The notes: generated by a model not told the origin, from the sequence alone. 64,000 nt of DNA from JANMES01 sp038329865 (GCA_038329865.1 JBBQNK010000018.1:1-64000), one strand, 5' to 3'; shown: positions 26,661 to 35,430, counted from the stretch's first letter. Made by a program: numbers and translations.

Positions 26661-27506
26661 ATGTCGAACGTAGAGACAAATCCGACCAACCCCAACGCAA
26701 CACCGCGTTGCCTGGTGCTCGTGCCCGCGTACAACGAGCGCGCCGCCGTCGGGAAGCTCATCCGTCGCCTGCACCAGCACCTGCCGACGGTCGACGTGCT
26801 GCTGATCGACGACGGCAGCACCGACGACACCGCCCGGCAGGCCAGCGCGCACACCAAGGTCGTCAGCCTGCCGTTCAACCTCGGCATCGGCGGCGCGATG
26901 CAGACGGGGTACCGCTACGCCGACTTCCATAATTACGACATCGCCATCCAAGTCGACGGCGACGGCCAGCATCGGCCCGGCGAAGTCAAACGCCTCATCG
27001 ACAAGCTCACGAACACCGATTGCGATCTCGTCATCGGCAGCAGGTTTATGTCGGACATCGCCTACCGCCAATCCTTCGCCCGCATGACCGGAATCGGCAT
27101 CCTAAGCACGCTGATCCGCTGGCTGCGCGGCCCGGCCACCACCGACTGTACCAGCGGCTTCCGCGCCGCTAACCGCCGGGTGATCCGCGCGTTCGCCCAC
27201 TGGTATCCGGAAGATTACCCCGAGCCGGAAGTGATCCTGCTCCTCCACAAGGCCGGCTACAAGATCGGCGAAGTGCCAGTGCGCATGCGCCAGCGCCGCA
27301 CCGGCATGACGAGCATCCCGCTCGGCCGCGGCATTTTTTACGTTATCAAAGTCACCGTGTGCCTGCTGCTCGACACCATCCGCGAGCCGTGGCCACAGGG
27401 AAAGGTAGGCGACCATGCCCATGCTCTTCCGCAGTCTGATCCTGATCCTGTTCGGTGGCAGCCTCCTGCTGCTGACAGTTCGCCGACTCAAACAATACAA
27501 ACTTAA
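26661..27506 (+). CDS. Family 2 glycosyltransferase, dolichol-phosphate-mannose-synthase type
   Basis: A 281-residue cytoplasmic GT2: CLVLVPAYNERAAVGKLI, VLLIDDGSTDDTARQA, NLGIGGAMQTGYRYA, the DxD site QVDGDGQHRPGE, then GSRFM and DCTSGFRAANRRVI. Such enzymes load a sugar onto a polyprenyl phosphate for later transfer by a membrane GT. The last 30 residues overlap the next gene by 92 bases in another frame and are low-complexity, suggesting a tolerated extension. A DUF2304 partner downstream is the usual neighbour of this subgroup. Confidence 0.9.
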   Translation: MSNVETNPTNPNATPRCLVLVPAYNERAAVGKLIRRLHQHLPTVDVLLIDDGSTDDTARQASAHTKVVSLPFNLGIGGAMQTGYRYADFHNYDIAIQVDGDGQHRPGEVKRLIDKLTNTDCDLVIGSRFMSDIAYRQSFARMTGIGILSTLIRWLRGPATTDCTSGFRAANRRVIRAFAHWYPEDYPEPEVILLLHKAGYKIGEVPVRMRQRRTGMTSIPLGRGIFYVIKVTVCLLLDTIREPWPQGKVGDHAHALPQSDPDPVRWQPPAADSSPTQTIQT

Positions 27507-27792
27507 GGAACGCTACGCCCTGATCTTTCTTTTCACCGGCGTGCCGTTCTTGGGCCTTGCGCTGTGGCCGGACGCGATGGGCATTCTGGCCCGAAGCGTT
27601 CACATCGAGTACGGCACGCTCTCGCTGCTCTTCGTCGCCGGATTTTTGCTGTTGATGGTGCTGGAATTACTCTCGATCGTCAGCCAACAGGATCGGAAGA
27701 TCACGACGCTGGCGCAGATGGTCGGCATACTGATGGAGAAGCAGGAGTTTTCCGCGAGATCTGACGATTCGAACATGAAGAAAGAAGAATGA
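27415..27792 (+). CDS. DUF2304 family membrane protein
   Basis: A 125-residue protein with three hydrophobic helices (SLILILFGGSLLLLTV; YALIFLFTGVPFLGLALW; LSLLFVAGFLLLMVLELL) and a charged C-terminal tail. The pattern RLKQYKLKERYALIFLFTG fits DUF2304, which is found next to DPM-type glycosyltransferases and may anchor or assist them. Its start lies 92 bases inside the preceding gene. It ends before a hairpin repeat. Confidence 0.85.
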   Translation: MPMLFRSLILILFGGSLLLLTVRRLKQYKLKERYALIFLFTGVPFLGLALWPDAMGILARSVHIEYGTLSLLFVAGFLLLMVLELLSIVSQQDRKITTLAQMVGILMEKQEFSARSDDSNMKKEE

Positions 27793-27867
27793 ACACAGAG
27801 ACACAGAGACTCAGAGAGGAAACAACTTGAGTTGGGGCGAGCTTCTTCTCGGTGTCTCTGTGTTCAT
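27789..27867. repeat. Inverted repeat (16-bp arms) between convergent genes
   Basis: ATGAACACAGAGACAC (27789-27804) pairs with 27852-27867. It separates the convergent DUF2304 and GT2 ends; a related sequence occurs at 36949-37031. May act as a terminator. Confidence 0.75.
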
Positions 27868-27877
27868 TACATCTGCG

Positions 27878-28657
27878 CTATTTCCCGATCAGCCGCATCA
27901 GCCGGTACGCCCACACGATCTTCTCCACGCTCCTCCGATGCGCCCGCAGAATGGCTGCGTCTTCCCCCGCGTAGCGGCTGGCAACTTTGTAGCCTTCATC
28001 GAATTGAGCCCGATTGATCACGCCGGTCTTACTGGCGTGGTGCACGCGGAACTGCGCCAACTCGCGGTCGATGAAGAGCGGATCGTGATGCCAACCCATG
28101 CGCAGCCAGTAGTCGTAGTCCATAGTGAAATGGAGCGACGTATCGAGCAGGCCGACCGACTCGCCGAACTCTCGCCGCCAAAAGGCGGCCGGTTGGGGGA
28201 TGATGTTTTCGCGGAGCAGCGCGCGGTACGTGTATCGCCGGAGTTGCTTCTCCTTGTAGCGCACGATGCGCCGGCGAATCACAGCGCCTGCATCATCAAT
28301 GATCTGATAGCGGCCGACCGCCCAGCGCGCTTCGGGAGTTGAAGCGAACGCCTTAACCACCGCCTCGATCGTGCTTGGGAGATAGAGATCATCACTGTTC
28401 AGCCAGCCGACGATCTCGCCGGTGCACAACGCCAGCCCTTTGTTCACCGCATCCGATTGGCCGACGTCTTTCTCGCTTATCCAGCGCACGCGCGGATCAT
28501 TCAGCGACTTGAGAAACTCGACCGAACCATCGCTGCTCCCGCCGTCGATGACGATCCATTCCAGTTCAAATTCGCCGGCCTGCCCGAGCACGCTCGCGGC
28601 GGTTAGGCGGAGAAATTTCTCCTGATTGAACGACGGCGTAACGATGCTGACTTTCAT
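27878..28657 (-). CDS. Family 2 glycosyltransferase
   Basis: A 259-residue GT2 enzyme: VSIVTPSFNQEKFLRLTAASVL, WIVIDGGSSDGSVEFL, VGWLNSDDLYLP (metal and donor binding) and FTMDYDYWLRMG. It is related to the enzyme at 20411-21283. Its ATG overlaps the stop of the GT39-like gene by 4 bases, so the two are coupled and probably work on the same glycan. Confidence 0.9.
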   Translation of the reverse strand: MKVSIVTPSFNQEKFLRLTAASVLGQAGEFELEWIVIDGGSSDGSVEFLKSLNDPRVRWISEKDVGQSDAVNKGLALCTGEIVGWLNSDDLYLPSTIEAVVKAFASTPEARWAVGRYQIIDDAGAVIRRRIVRYKEKQLRRYTYRALLRENIIPQPAAFWRREFGESVGLLDTSLHFTMDYDYWLRMGWHHDPLFIDRELAQFRVHHASKTGVINRAQFDEGYKVASRYAGEDAAILRAHRRSVEKIVWAYRLMRLIGK

Positions 28658-30195
28658 CGCGGCCCCCCCGGCGGCGTCAACGGGTGGAGCGACCAGGCCT
28701 CCTTGTCGAACGGCCCTTTCACGGCTCCCACCGCTGGAGAAACCGGAAAGACCACCCGCGGCTCGGATGGGTCAGCTCCCAGGTTCGCCGGGTCCAAGTA
28801 GAACCAATCGCCATTGAGCCGATATTCGTATCCCAACTCGGCGGCTTCCACCACTTTTCGGCGAGTAAGGAACGAAAGAATCCGCCCGAACTTTTTCGGC
28901 GCGATCACCCCGTCGCCCGGCGGAACGTTCGCTTCGATCATGTCTGCCACGCGGTGGATCGATTCATACCGCCCGGCGCGGATGGCCGTCAGTACGTTCG
29001 GGTGGCGCTGCTCGATCACTAACTCGCCGACTTTCGCAAAGTTCGGCACGGCCCCCAGTGCGAACAGGATCGCAAAAATCACATTGCCCCACCGCCCTGG
29101 CAGGCGAAGATTCACTCGCCGGATCAGCAGCCACCAGCCGTAGATCATCATCGGCAGCACTGGCAGGAAATACCGATCACGAGCCAGCACGATCAGCATC
29201 ATGCCGATCGTAAGGAGGAACAGAAATCCCCACAGCGCCCGCTCGCGAAACACAAGCAGACCGGCCGCTATCGCGACAACGCTGCCGACCCCTTGCAAAG
29301 AGATCGGCCCGACGTGAAGCGCCTTGCCGAAGTCGATGCCGAAGAGCGCCTCCGACGCCATCGGGTCGAGCAGCACATGAATGTTCCGGCCGACGTTCTG
29401 CCATGAAATGGACTCCAACAACACGTCCTCGTAGTCGCCCATCGTGTGCCCCGCCCCCTGCCGCCGCGGGTCGGCGAATAGAAAAGCTGCGGCGAACAAC
29501 GGCACGATCGCGAGGACGATGAGCATCTTCTTCGACACCCGGCCGCGTGCGATCGCAAACACCACCGCGCCGAGCAGTGCCAACAGCAGCGTCCACATCG
29601 TCGGCCTCGTGACGACCGCGAGTGCCAGGCCCGCCCCGAGCAAAATCCAATCGCCGATCGATCGGCGGCGATCGCTTGCGCCTTCGCGGGGCCCGCCCAA
29701 CACGCCTTCATACCCCGCGAGCACCGCCATCACGCCGAGCATGAATGGCATATCTGATCGCAACTCAAAACAGTACCGGTAAAAGGTGTGGCTGATCCCG
29801 AGGCCGACGGTCATCATCACCGCCATCGCCCGGCCGGCGTGCAGCAGCATGAGCCGATACATCAGCGCGAGCGACGCGAGGCCCATCAACACAATCGCCA
29901 GATGCGCGAAGAACATCGCGTGCCCGCCGAACGCGCGGAAAATCCCCGACAACATCCACGGCCAACCCGGATACGCCAGATGATGCGGCTCACCGTGATA
30001 CGTGTATCCGCGACCCTCGGCCAGATTCCGCCCGAGCGAAAGATAGAGCGCACTATCCGGCTCCGGCCGCCACTGGCCGTTGAAGCCGGCGAGGAAGATC
30101 AGCAGCAGCGCGACCAGCGCAACTCGGCGATGGCGGTCGAACTGCTCGAGCACCCAGTCGGACCATCGCGGAGTTGGAGTAAGCGGCTCGTACAT
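28654..30195 (-). CDS. GT39-like (ArnT/PMT-type) integral membrane glycosyltransferase
   Basis: A 513-residue protein with about ten membrane helices and a first outer loop with the GT39-type pattern PEPDSALYLSLGRNLAEGRGY followed by HHLAYPGWP. Enzymes of this type use polyprenyl-phosphate sugars at the periplasmic face, which fits the DPM-type GT2 nearby. The frame stays open upstream to 30411, but that part is only the translated hairpin repeats at 30230-30418, so the ATG at 30195 is taken as the start. Specificity unknown. Confidence 0.85.
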   Translation of the reverse strand: MYEPLTPTPRWSDWVLEQFDRHRRVALVALLLIFLAGFNGQWRPEPDSALYLSLGRNLAEGRGYTYHGEPHHLAYPGWPWMLSGIFRAFGGHAMFFAHLAIVLMGLASLALMYRLMLLHAGRAMAVMMTVGLGISHTFYRYCFELRSDMPFMLGVMAVLAGYEGVLGGPREGASDRRRSIGDWILLGAGLALAVVTRPTMWTLLLALLGAVVFAIARGRVSKKMLIVLAIVPLFAAAFLFADPRRQGAGHTMGDYEDVLLESISWQNVGRNIHVLLDPMASEALFGIDFGKALHVGPISLQGVGSVVAIAAGLLVFRERALWGFLFLLTIGMMLIVLARDRYFLPVLPMMIYGWWLLIRRVNLRLPGRWGNVIFAILFALGAVPNFAKVGELVIEQRHPNVLTAIRAGRYESIHRVADMIEANVPPGDGVIAPKKFGRILSFLTRRKVVEAAELGYEYRLNGDWFYLDPANLGADPSEPRVVFPVSPAVGAVKGPFDKEAWSLHPLTPPGGPR

Positions 30196-30229
30196 GCGTG
30201 AAGCGGGCGAAAGGTTTGAAACGTTTCCC

Positions 30230-30291
30230 TGTAGCACGGGCGTCTCGCCCGTGTCCAAGCACCTTGGCATGGGCGAGACGCCCATGCTACA
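30230..30291. repeat. Hairpin repeat (GGGCGTCTCGCCC type)
   Basis: Left arm 30231-30253 and right arm 30268-30290 are near complements with a 14-base loop. It lies directly upstream of the GT39-like start. Confidence 0.85.
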
Positions 30292-30347
30292 CAAAGCGAA
30301 AACAAAAATGCACCAGGTTGGTTTGTGAAGTCGAATTGATCTGAAAT

Positions 30348-30418
30348 CCGTCGCACGGGCGGCCCGCCCGTGTCTGGCCTTCTTGAACAAGAACATGGGC
30401 GAGCCGCCCATGCGACGG
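30348..30418. repeat. Hairpin repeat (GGGCGGCCCGCCC type)
   Basis: Arms 30348-30372 and 30394-30418 are near-complementary. It resembles the neighbour at 30230-30291 in layout. It lies between the methyltransferase stop and the GT39-like start. Confidence 0.8.
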
Positions 30419-30430
30419 AAGAAGAATACT

Positions 30431-31426
30431 TCACGCCTTCCGCGCCGTCATGATCAGCTCATTCCCCGCCCGGCGTTGCTCACATTTTCGCGCGATCCAG
30501 CGGCAGTACATCGTGGACTTCGCGAGCCGGCGATCGAGTTTGGTCGCCGTTGCACGATTGAGTCGCTTCGCGCTCTTCTTCAACGAGCCCGGCCTACAGC
30601 GGTGCTCCACTTCGATGTTCACGTAGCCGCAATCCGTCAGCATTTTCCGCAGGCTCGGCTCTTCGAAGTGGATCAGATGCCGCGGCAGATCGAGCATGTT
30701 GGCGGCGGAGCCGAAATGTTCGATCTCCCAGCCGGCGAAATTCGGCACGCGAATTTCCAACACGCCGCCGGGCACGAGCAGGTCGCGGGCGGCGACGAGA
30801 ACGCTGCGCGGATCGCCGACGTGTTCTAGCGAGTGGCGCATCGTGATCAGATCGAACGACGCCGGCTGCAGATCCGGCGACGGCAGCGTGCCGACGTGCG
30901 CCTCAATGCCGGACTCGCGTACTCGCTGCACCGGCGCGTCGCCGAAATCGATGCCGACGCCGGTCCAACCCATCGCGCGCATCCGGCGGAGGAACGTCCC
31001 GCTGCCACAGCCGAAGTCGAGGAACCGGCCGTTGCCGAAGTAGGCGGTTGCTTCGCCGGCACTCTTGGCGGACTTGAAGAGCGAGAAAAGATGCGCGAGC
31101 ATTTTCATTGCGCCTTGCGGGCGAAGATCAGGGCGAGCGTAGGCGTTTCGCATGACAAACAACCGCGCAGTAGTGACGATTTTCGACTTGCGTTCGATCT
31201 CTCCTTTCTGCTTTTGATACGGCGCGTAGTGATCGGGATAGTAAGTGCGCAGGTGCTCGACTGTCGGCCTCGGGTTGAGGTAGGCCAGTCCACACGCGTT
31301 GCAGCGGACGACGTGGAACTCGGGGCTCGCGGGCGAATCCCAGTCTCGCCCTTTTTGCGCGAGGGAGAACTCACGCGAGTGGCAACTCGGGCAGTCGATC
31401 AATTCAAAACCTTTCGGGACGTTCAT
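30431..31426 (-). CDS. Class I SAM-dependent methyltransferase with N-terminal zinc ribbon
   Basis: A 331-residue protein. CPSCHS and CNACGLAY near the N-terminus form a zinc-ribbon pair common in surface-sugar methyltransferases. The SAM-binding fold follows: FLDFGCGSGTFLRRM, GVGIDFGDAPVQR, FDLITMRHSLEHVGDP and GGVLEIRVPN. It probably methylates a sugar or lipid-linked glycan, fitting its place at the edge of the glycan locus. The frame is open for 21 more codons, but these are translated repeat sequence, so the ATG at 31426 is preferred; no strong ribosome binding site is visible. Confidence 0.87.
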   Translation of the reverse strand: MNVPKGFELIDCPSCHSREFSLAQKGRDWDSPASPEFHVVRCNACGLAYLNPRPTVEHLRTYYPDHYAPYQKQKGEIERKSKIVTTARLFVMRNAYARPDLRPQGAMKMLAHLFSLFKSAKSAGEATAYFGNGRFLDFGCGSGTFLRRMRAMGWTGVGIDFGDAPVQRVRESGIEAHVGTLPSPDLQPASFDLITMRHSLEHVGDPRSVLVAARDLLVPGGVLEIRVPNFAGWEIEHFGSAANMLDLPRHLIHFEEPSLRKMLTDCGYVNIEVEHRCRPGSLKKSAKRLNRATATKLDRRLAKSTMYCRWIARKCEQRRAGNELIMTARKA

Positions 31427-31447
31427 GGGGGAACAGTCTCTTCTTTG

Positions 31448-31567
31448 GTAGGACAGACATTCCTGTCTGTCGCGGGCGGATGTACTCATCTGACCGGCAC
31501 GAATCGCGCATCCGCGTACGAATCGAGGATTACCTCGCTTCGTGACAGACAGGAATGTCTGTCCTAC
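31448..31567. repeat. Perfect inverted repeat (24-bp arms, GTAGGACAGACATTCC type)
   Basis: Arms 31448-31471 and 31544-31567 are exact complements separated by 72 bases, between two minus-strand genes. It looks like a mobile palindromic element rather than a simple terminator. Confidence 0.9.
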
Positions 31568-31579
31568 TGAATGCGGAGA

Positions 31580-32587
31580 CTACAGCTTCCCTCGCAAAAA
31601 TTCCGCGAGCAGCGGCTGAATCCGGTCGTGCAGCGCCTTATTCGCAAACCCCGCCCAGCTCAGGCCCGTCGTTGTATCGAGCGGCCCGTCGAGCGGTTGG
31701 CCCAATCCATTCGTGATGATCACGCCGGCCTCCTCGGCGATTAGCAGCGTTGCGCAATCGTACGGATGACAGCACAATCCTTCGGGCTGCTTTTGTGCCT
31801 GGTAGAACAGCGGACGTAGGTCGGCGTTGAAGCGGTCGTGGCCGACGATCAGCTCGTAAAACTGCCCGCCGGTGGAGATGTATTGATCGTCGAAGACCGT
31901 CGCCTTGGTCACGTCGGCCTTGCCGATCAGGTGGCTGACGAGGTATTCCATCGTCTCGCTGGCCAGCACTTTTGTGCCGGGGAAGAAGTTGGCGACCATC
32001 GCAAAACCGTGATCGATCTTCTCGCTGCGCGACGGTGCAAGTTTGAGCGGCGAGTGCGCACCTGTACGCAGATCATCGCGCCGGCCGTGCGCGCCTTGGC
32101 CGCGAATCGCCCACAGCACGTCGGCCGATCCCATCTTGCTCGTGGGCAGTTCGGTCATCACCGCCACTTCGATCTCGTGCAGGTACGTGTTCACGCCGCG
32201 ATTCGCCGCCACGCCCGCCAGCGCCCAGGCCGGCCGCTTGTCGTACATGATGCCGCGCGTGCCGTCGATCGGATCGACGATCACGCGGATCTTCGCGTCG
32301 TCGTGATTCGACCCGTGTGGAAATACTTTTCCGCCGACGACTTCATTGCCGTCTCCGTCTTCAAGTCCTTCCGCGACGAGAACCAGCGGCGTTTCCTTAC
32401 TCCACTCTTCGCAGAACGATTCGAGGATCGGGTCGACGTCGGTATCGATCTTGTAAATCGTATCGGCGGCGGTGGAGCGCGAGACTTCAAACTGCCCGGC
32501 CTGCGAGTGCGATTTGATGACGACATCGCGAACGAGTTTTTGAAACTCGATGAGTCGCTCGACGACGGCTTGTGGATTTTCAACCAT
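31580..32587 (-). CDS. Inositol monophosphatase-family phosphatase
   Basis: A 335-residue member of the lithium-sensitive phosphatase superfamily. It has the metal-binding motif VDPIDGTRG, an upstream acidic segment (LVLVAEGLEDGDG) and a C-terminal Asp in CCHPYDCATLLIAEEAG. Members include inositol monophosphatase, fructose bisphosphatase and 3'-phosphoadenosine 5'-phosphate (PAP) phosphatase. PAP hydrolysis would suit the sulfotransferase in the glycan locus, but the sequence does not decide. It is longer than typical IMPases (about 260). Confidence 0.85.
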   Translation of the reverse strand: MVENPQAVVERLIEFQKLVRDVVIKSHSQAGQFEVSRSTAADTIYKIDTDVDPILESFCEEWSKETPLVLVAEGLEDGDGNEVVGGKVFPHGSNHDDAKIRVIVDPIDGTRGIMYDKRPAWALAGVAANRGVNTYLHEIEVAVMTELPTSKMGSADVLWAIRGQGAHGRRDDLRTGAHSPLKLAPSRSEKIDHGFAMVANFFPGTKVLASETMEYLVSHLIGKADVTKATVFDDQYISTGGQFYELIVGHDRFNADLRPLFYQAQKQPEGLCCHPYDCATLLIAEEAGVIITNGLGQPLDGPLDTTTGLSWAGFANKALHDRIQPLLAEFLRGKL

Positions 32588-32604
32588 GGTTACTTCCTTC
32601 TGGT

Positions 32605-32691
32605 CCCTCTCCCTCCGGGAGAGGTTAGGTGAGGGCGATCAAATGGCGCAACTTTACGCTCGCCCTCACCCTGCCTCTCCCGGAGGGAGAG
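32605..32691. repeat. Long inverted repeat (about 32-bp arms, CTCTCCCTCCGGGAGAG)
   Basis: The segment 32607-32638 pairs with 32660-32691, and each arm also contains a small hairpin around CCCTCCGGGAG. It lies between the kinase stop and the phosphatase start. Confidence 0.85.
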
Positions 32692-32795
32692 GAGTGAGAT
32701 TCTTGAGAGTCGAGGTTTTCGTCGGCGCGCCCGAACGCGCTGTTTTTGCGACCGAAAAGCGCCGATCTTCGATCGACGGCGTCACAATTCTTCGG

Positions 32796-34277
32796 TCAAA
32801 CAATCGCCGTTCCCGCCGCCCAGGCGCCGGGGCTGGAGCCTAAAAACGCTTCTGGCTTCCGGGCGGTTTTCTTTTCGTACTCGGTCATGATCTCGGCGAT
32901 CGCGGCGTCGACTTTTTCGCCGACATTTGCCAGCACCGCCACCGTTCCGCCGCTGCCGCCGCCGGTGATTTTGGCGCCGTACAGGCCGGCGTGTTCGCGG
33001 TCGCGGACTAGCTTCACCAGCAGATCGCACTCGTCGGCGCCAAGCATCGCGTCGTTCGTGTACGAAAGGTGCGAGGCGTACATCAAGTGCCCGGCCTTGT
33101 TCAGCAGGTCGCGGCGCTTCGGCGAATCGGCCGGTTCTGTCGCAGCATCCTGCAGGAACTCGACGAAGTTTCGCACGCGGCGCGCCTCGAGCACGTGGTG
33201 ATCGGCGGCGTGCTGGATGTGATAGTTCACGTCCAACTCTACGCGGGTGGCCTTGTCGATCGTGCCGCCGAACTTCAGAAGGAAATCGCCACCTTTCATC
33301 CACTCCGGCAGGAACGGGCGGAAGAATTTTTTGTAGTCTTCCGGGTCGAGGTTTGCGAGGTATCCGCCCATTGGGTCGGCCGACATCGTCGCGCCGGATT
33401 TCACGCCCATCTGGCGCATGATTTCGTAGATCATCTTGTGCGCCATGAACGCCGCACACCGCGTCCGCCCGTACATTCCGCCGCCGACGCTGTGCTTGAC
33501 GTTGCTGTTGATGCCGATGACGCGCGTACCGGCCGGCAGAAAGAGAGGCGATTGCAACTCGTGCGGCTGGCAGATCATCCGCATAAGCGACCCGGCCTCG
33601 CCGGCGGTGCTGCTGGCCTGGTCCATGATGCCGCACGGCGCGCCGACCACGTCGTTCTCCACGTGCTGACACATCTCGGCCACGATCATCGGCTCGACCT
33701 TCTCGCGGATTCCGTAGTGGTCGAGCAGGTTCATCATCGTGGCGACTTCGATCGCGGCTGATGAGCTCACGCCCGCGCCGAGCGGAACGGTGCTGTAGAG
33801 GGCGAGATTCACGCCCTTCAAGTCGGGGCGTTTCAGATCGAGCAGGCCTCGCTCGTGTAGCACGAAAAGGCAACCCGCCAAATACCCCGCCCAGCGCCGG
33901 CCCGGATCGGCGAATCCCTTTCGCAGCGCCTCGATGCTCTGTTCCGCCATCGCGTCGATCGACATGCGGAACGTGAACGGCAGATGATCGTCGAGCAGGT
34001 TGAAGCTGAAGACCTGTATCTCGCGATCCTCGCGCTCCTGCAGTACCACGGCGGCTGCACGGTCGAGCGTGCCTTCGCACACGAGGCTGCCGGTGTAATC
34101 CGCGATGCCGCCCATCACGTCGATTCGGCCGGGGGCCCGGCTCACGCGCATCGGTTTGCCCGGTTTAAATTCGGCGGAAAGTTCTTCGCGGGTTCGCGAG
34201 AGCAGCGTGGGGATCGGACTAAGGCTGAGGAGATCGCCCGCCGGGAGTGCTGCTGGGAAGGCTGGCTGGCTCGACAC
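32796..34277 (-). CDS. GHMP-family sugar kinase, L-arabinokinase-like
   Basis: A 493-residue GHMP kinase. SRAPGRIDVMGGIADYTGSLV is the galactokinase-type signature in the form seen in plant L-arabinokinase. VPLGAGVSSSAAIEVA is the ATP loop, then HVENDVVGAPCGIMDQ, KHSVGGGMYG and GAKITGGGSGGTVAVL. It would phosphorylate the anomeric hydroxyl of arabinose or galactose. I chose the GTG at 34277 because AAGGAGA lies 8 bases upstream. This start lies inside the 3' end of the lipoprotein gene (59-base overlap). Confidence 0.82.
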   Translation of the reverse strand: MSSQPAFPAALPAGDLLSLSPIPTLLSRTREELSAEFKPGKPMRVSRAPGRIDVMGGIADYTGSLVCEGTLDRAAAVVLQEREDREIQVFSFNLLDDHLPFTFRMSIDAMAEQSIEALRKGFADPGRRWAGYLAGCLFVLHERGLLDLKRPDLKGVNLALYSTVPLGAGVSSSAAIEVATMMNLLDHYGIREKVEPMIVAEMCQHVENDVVGAPCGIMDQASSTAGEAGSLMRMICQPHELQSPLFLPAGTRVIGINSNVKHSVGGGMYGRTRCAAFMAHKMIYEIMRQMGVKSGATMSADPMGGYLANLDPEDYKKFFRPFLPEWMKGGDFLLKFGGTIDKATRVELDVNYHIQHAADHHVLEARRVRNFVEFLQDAATEPADSPKRRDLLNKAGHLMYASHLSYTNDAMLGADECDLLVKLVRDREHAGLYGAKITGGGSGGTVAVLANVGEKVDAAIAEIMTEYEKKTARKPEAFLGSSPGAWAAGTAIV

Positions 34278-34779
34278 GCTTGGTCTCCTTGGGGCTTGCT
34301 CCGACGAGGATGATCTTATCAAAAAAACGTCCGCCGGGGCTGCGATCGAACTGGGCTTCGAGCACGTAATTCTTGTCTGCCCGAATCGCCGGGTACGTCA
34401 GCTGAAAGTTGTACGTACGCGTGGTGGAGAACCAGTGCGCCTTCTGCTCAGCCAGCGTGGCGATCGAGCCGACCCACGGATTGCCTAGGCGCGTGCCGCG
34501 CGCGTCCGGGTCTTCGCGGCGGTATTCGTAGAGCTCAAAACGCACCCGGCCGGCGGCTTTGGTCGGGTCTTCGAAGCGGTCTTCGAACTTGATCAGCGCC
34601 TCGATGCCGTCAGGCTTGCCGTCGCCGGTCCAGTCCTTCACCTGCGTGAAGATCGGGTCGATCTTCATCAGCACCGGCCCGAACATCGCGTCACTATCAA
34701 CCGCCCGGCTCGGTCCACTCGGCGAGGCACAACCAGCCAGCAGACCAAAAAAAATCGCGACGGAGATCGATCGAGCCAT
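34219..34779 (-). CDS. Putative lipoprotein
   Basis: A 186-residue protein with a lipoprotein signal (LLAGC, Cys17). The mature part is beta-rich and contains DWTGDGKPDGIEALIKFEDRF, a short acidic loop. I recognise no named family. It probably sits in a membrane facing the periplasm. Its 3' end carries the ribosome binding site and start of the arabinokinase-like gene, so the two are coupled. Confidence 0.78.
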   Translation of the reverse strand: MARSISVAIFFGLLAGCASPSGPSRAVDSDAMFGPVLMKIDPIFTQVKDWTGDGKPDGIEALIKFEDRFEDPTKAAGRVRFELYEYRREDPDARGTRLGNPWVGSIATLAEQKAHWFSTTRTYNFQLTYPAIRADKNYVLEAQFDRSPGGRFFDKIILVGASPKETKRVEPASLPSSTPGGRSPQP

Positions 34780-34911
34780 TCGCGCATGTTAGTAGGTTTT
34801 GCGATTCGGTCAATTTCGGGCCGATGGGGTCGGTAGCGCGGCCGATGCCTTGGAGGTGGCGATTCATGAATAGAACGTGAGATGCCGATGTCGCTATGTA
34901 TCGCGACTGTC

Positions 34912-34974
34912 GTGTAGCCGGCAAGCTTGCTCGCCGTTGACGCGACCTACGGCGAGCAAGCTCGCCGGCTACAC
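34912..34974. repeat. Inverted repeat, TAGCCGGCGAGC family (copy 2)
   Basis: Arms 34912-34936 and 34950-34974 pair over 25 bp with one mismatch. Same family as 20338-20393. It lies just upstream of the BLUF gene. Confidence 0.9.
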
Positions 34975-34995
34975 AACAATCACCCGGAGGGAACG

Positions 34996-35430
34996 ATGGC
35001 CTTAGCGCAAATCATCTACATCAGCCGCAGTCGGCACAAAATGGAACTGGGGAAGATCGTCGAAATTGCCGCACACAGCGAGTCCAATAACGCCAAACTG
35101 GATATCAGCGGCGCGCTCCTCGCCGTCGGCCAGCACTTCATGCAGTTGCTTGAGGGAGAACTGTCCGACATCATCCAGCTGTACGAGAAAATCCGCCAGG
35201 ACGTCCGTCATACGGAAGTCCGCTGCCTGCTCTGCAAGAACGTGACCAAGCGGCTGTTCCCCAAGTGGGGCATGCGATTACTCGACACCGAATCGGCCGC
35301 CAAGCTTGATCTCGACCGCCTGAATCGACTGATCGAAGAATTCTGCATCCATCGCGATACGGGCACCCGAAGCGTAGTAGCCCGCGTGCTGCTCGATGAC
35401 TTTAAACGCCAACTCAGTGAAGCAGCATAG
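34996..35430 (+). CDS. BLUF-domain blue-light photoreceptor
   Basis: A 144-residue protein that is nearly all BLUF domain. The FAD-binding and signalling residues are present at the classic positions: Tyr8 (IIYIS), Asn31/Asn32, Gln50 in HFMQLLEG, and Trp91 and Met93 in KWGMRL. Blue light rearranges the Tyr-Gln hydrogen bonds around FAD. The short C-terminal helices (about 100-144) resemble those of PixD-type stand-alone BLUF proteins, with no output domain. GGAGG precedes the ATG at 34996. No obvious partner is adjacent, though a photolyase lies elsewhere in the window. Confidence 0.92.
   Translation: MALAQIIYISRSRHKMELGKIVEIAAHSESNNAKLDISGALLAVGQHFMQLLEGELSDIIQLYEKIRQDVRHTEVRCLLCKNVTKRLFPKWGMRLLDTESAAKLDLDRLNRLIEEFCIHRDTGTRSVVARVLLDDFKRQLSEAA

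Noticed and set aside
30196..30411. N-terminal extension of the GT39-like protein
   Set aside because: The added residues (for example MGVSPM and TGETPVL) are translations of the two hairpin repeats, not protein sequence.
30230..31567. Repeated hairpins as a CRISPR array
   Set aside because: The units are inverted pairs with different sequences and no regular spacers or cas genes.
32782..34080. Second minus-strand frame over the GHMP kinase
   Set aside because: Same-strand, other-frame shadow rich in Arg/Gly; the kinase frame carries all motifs.
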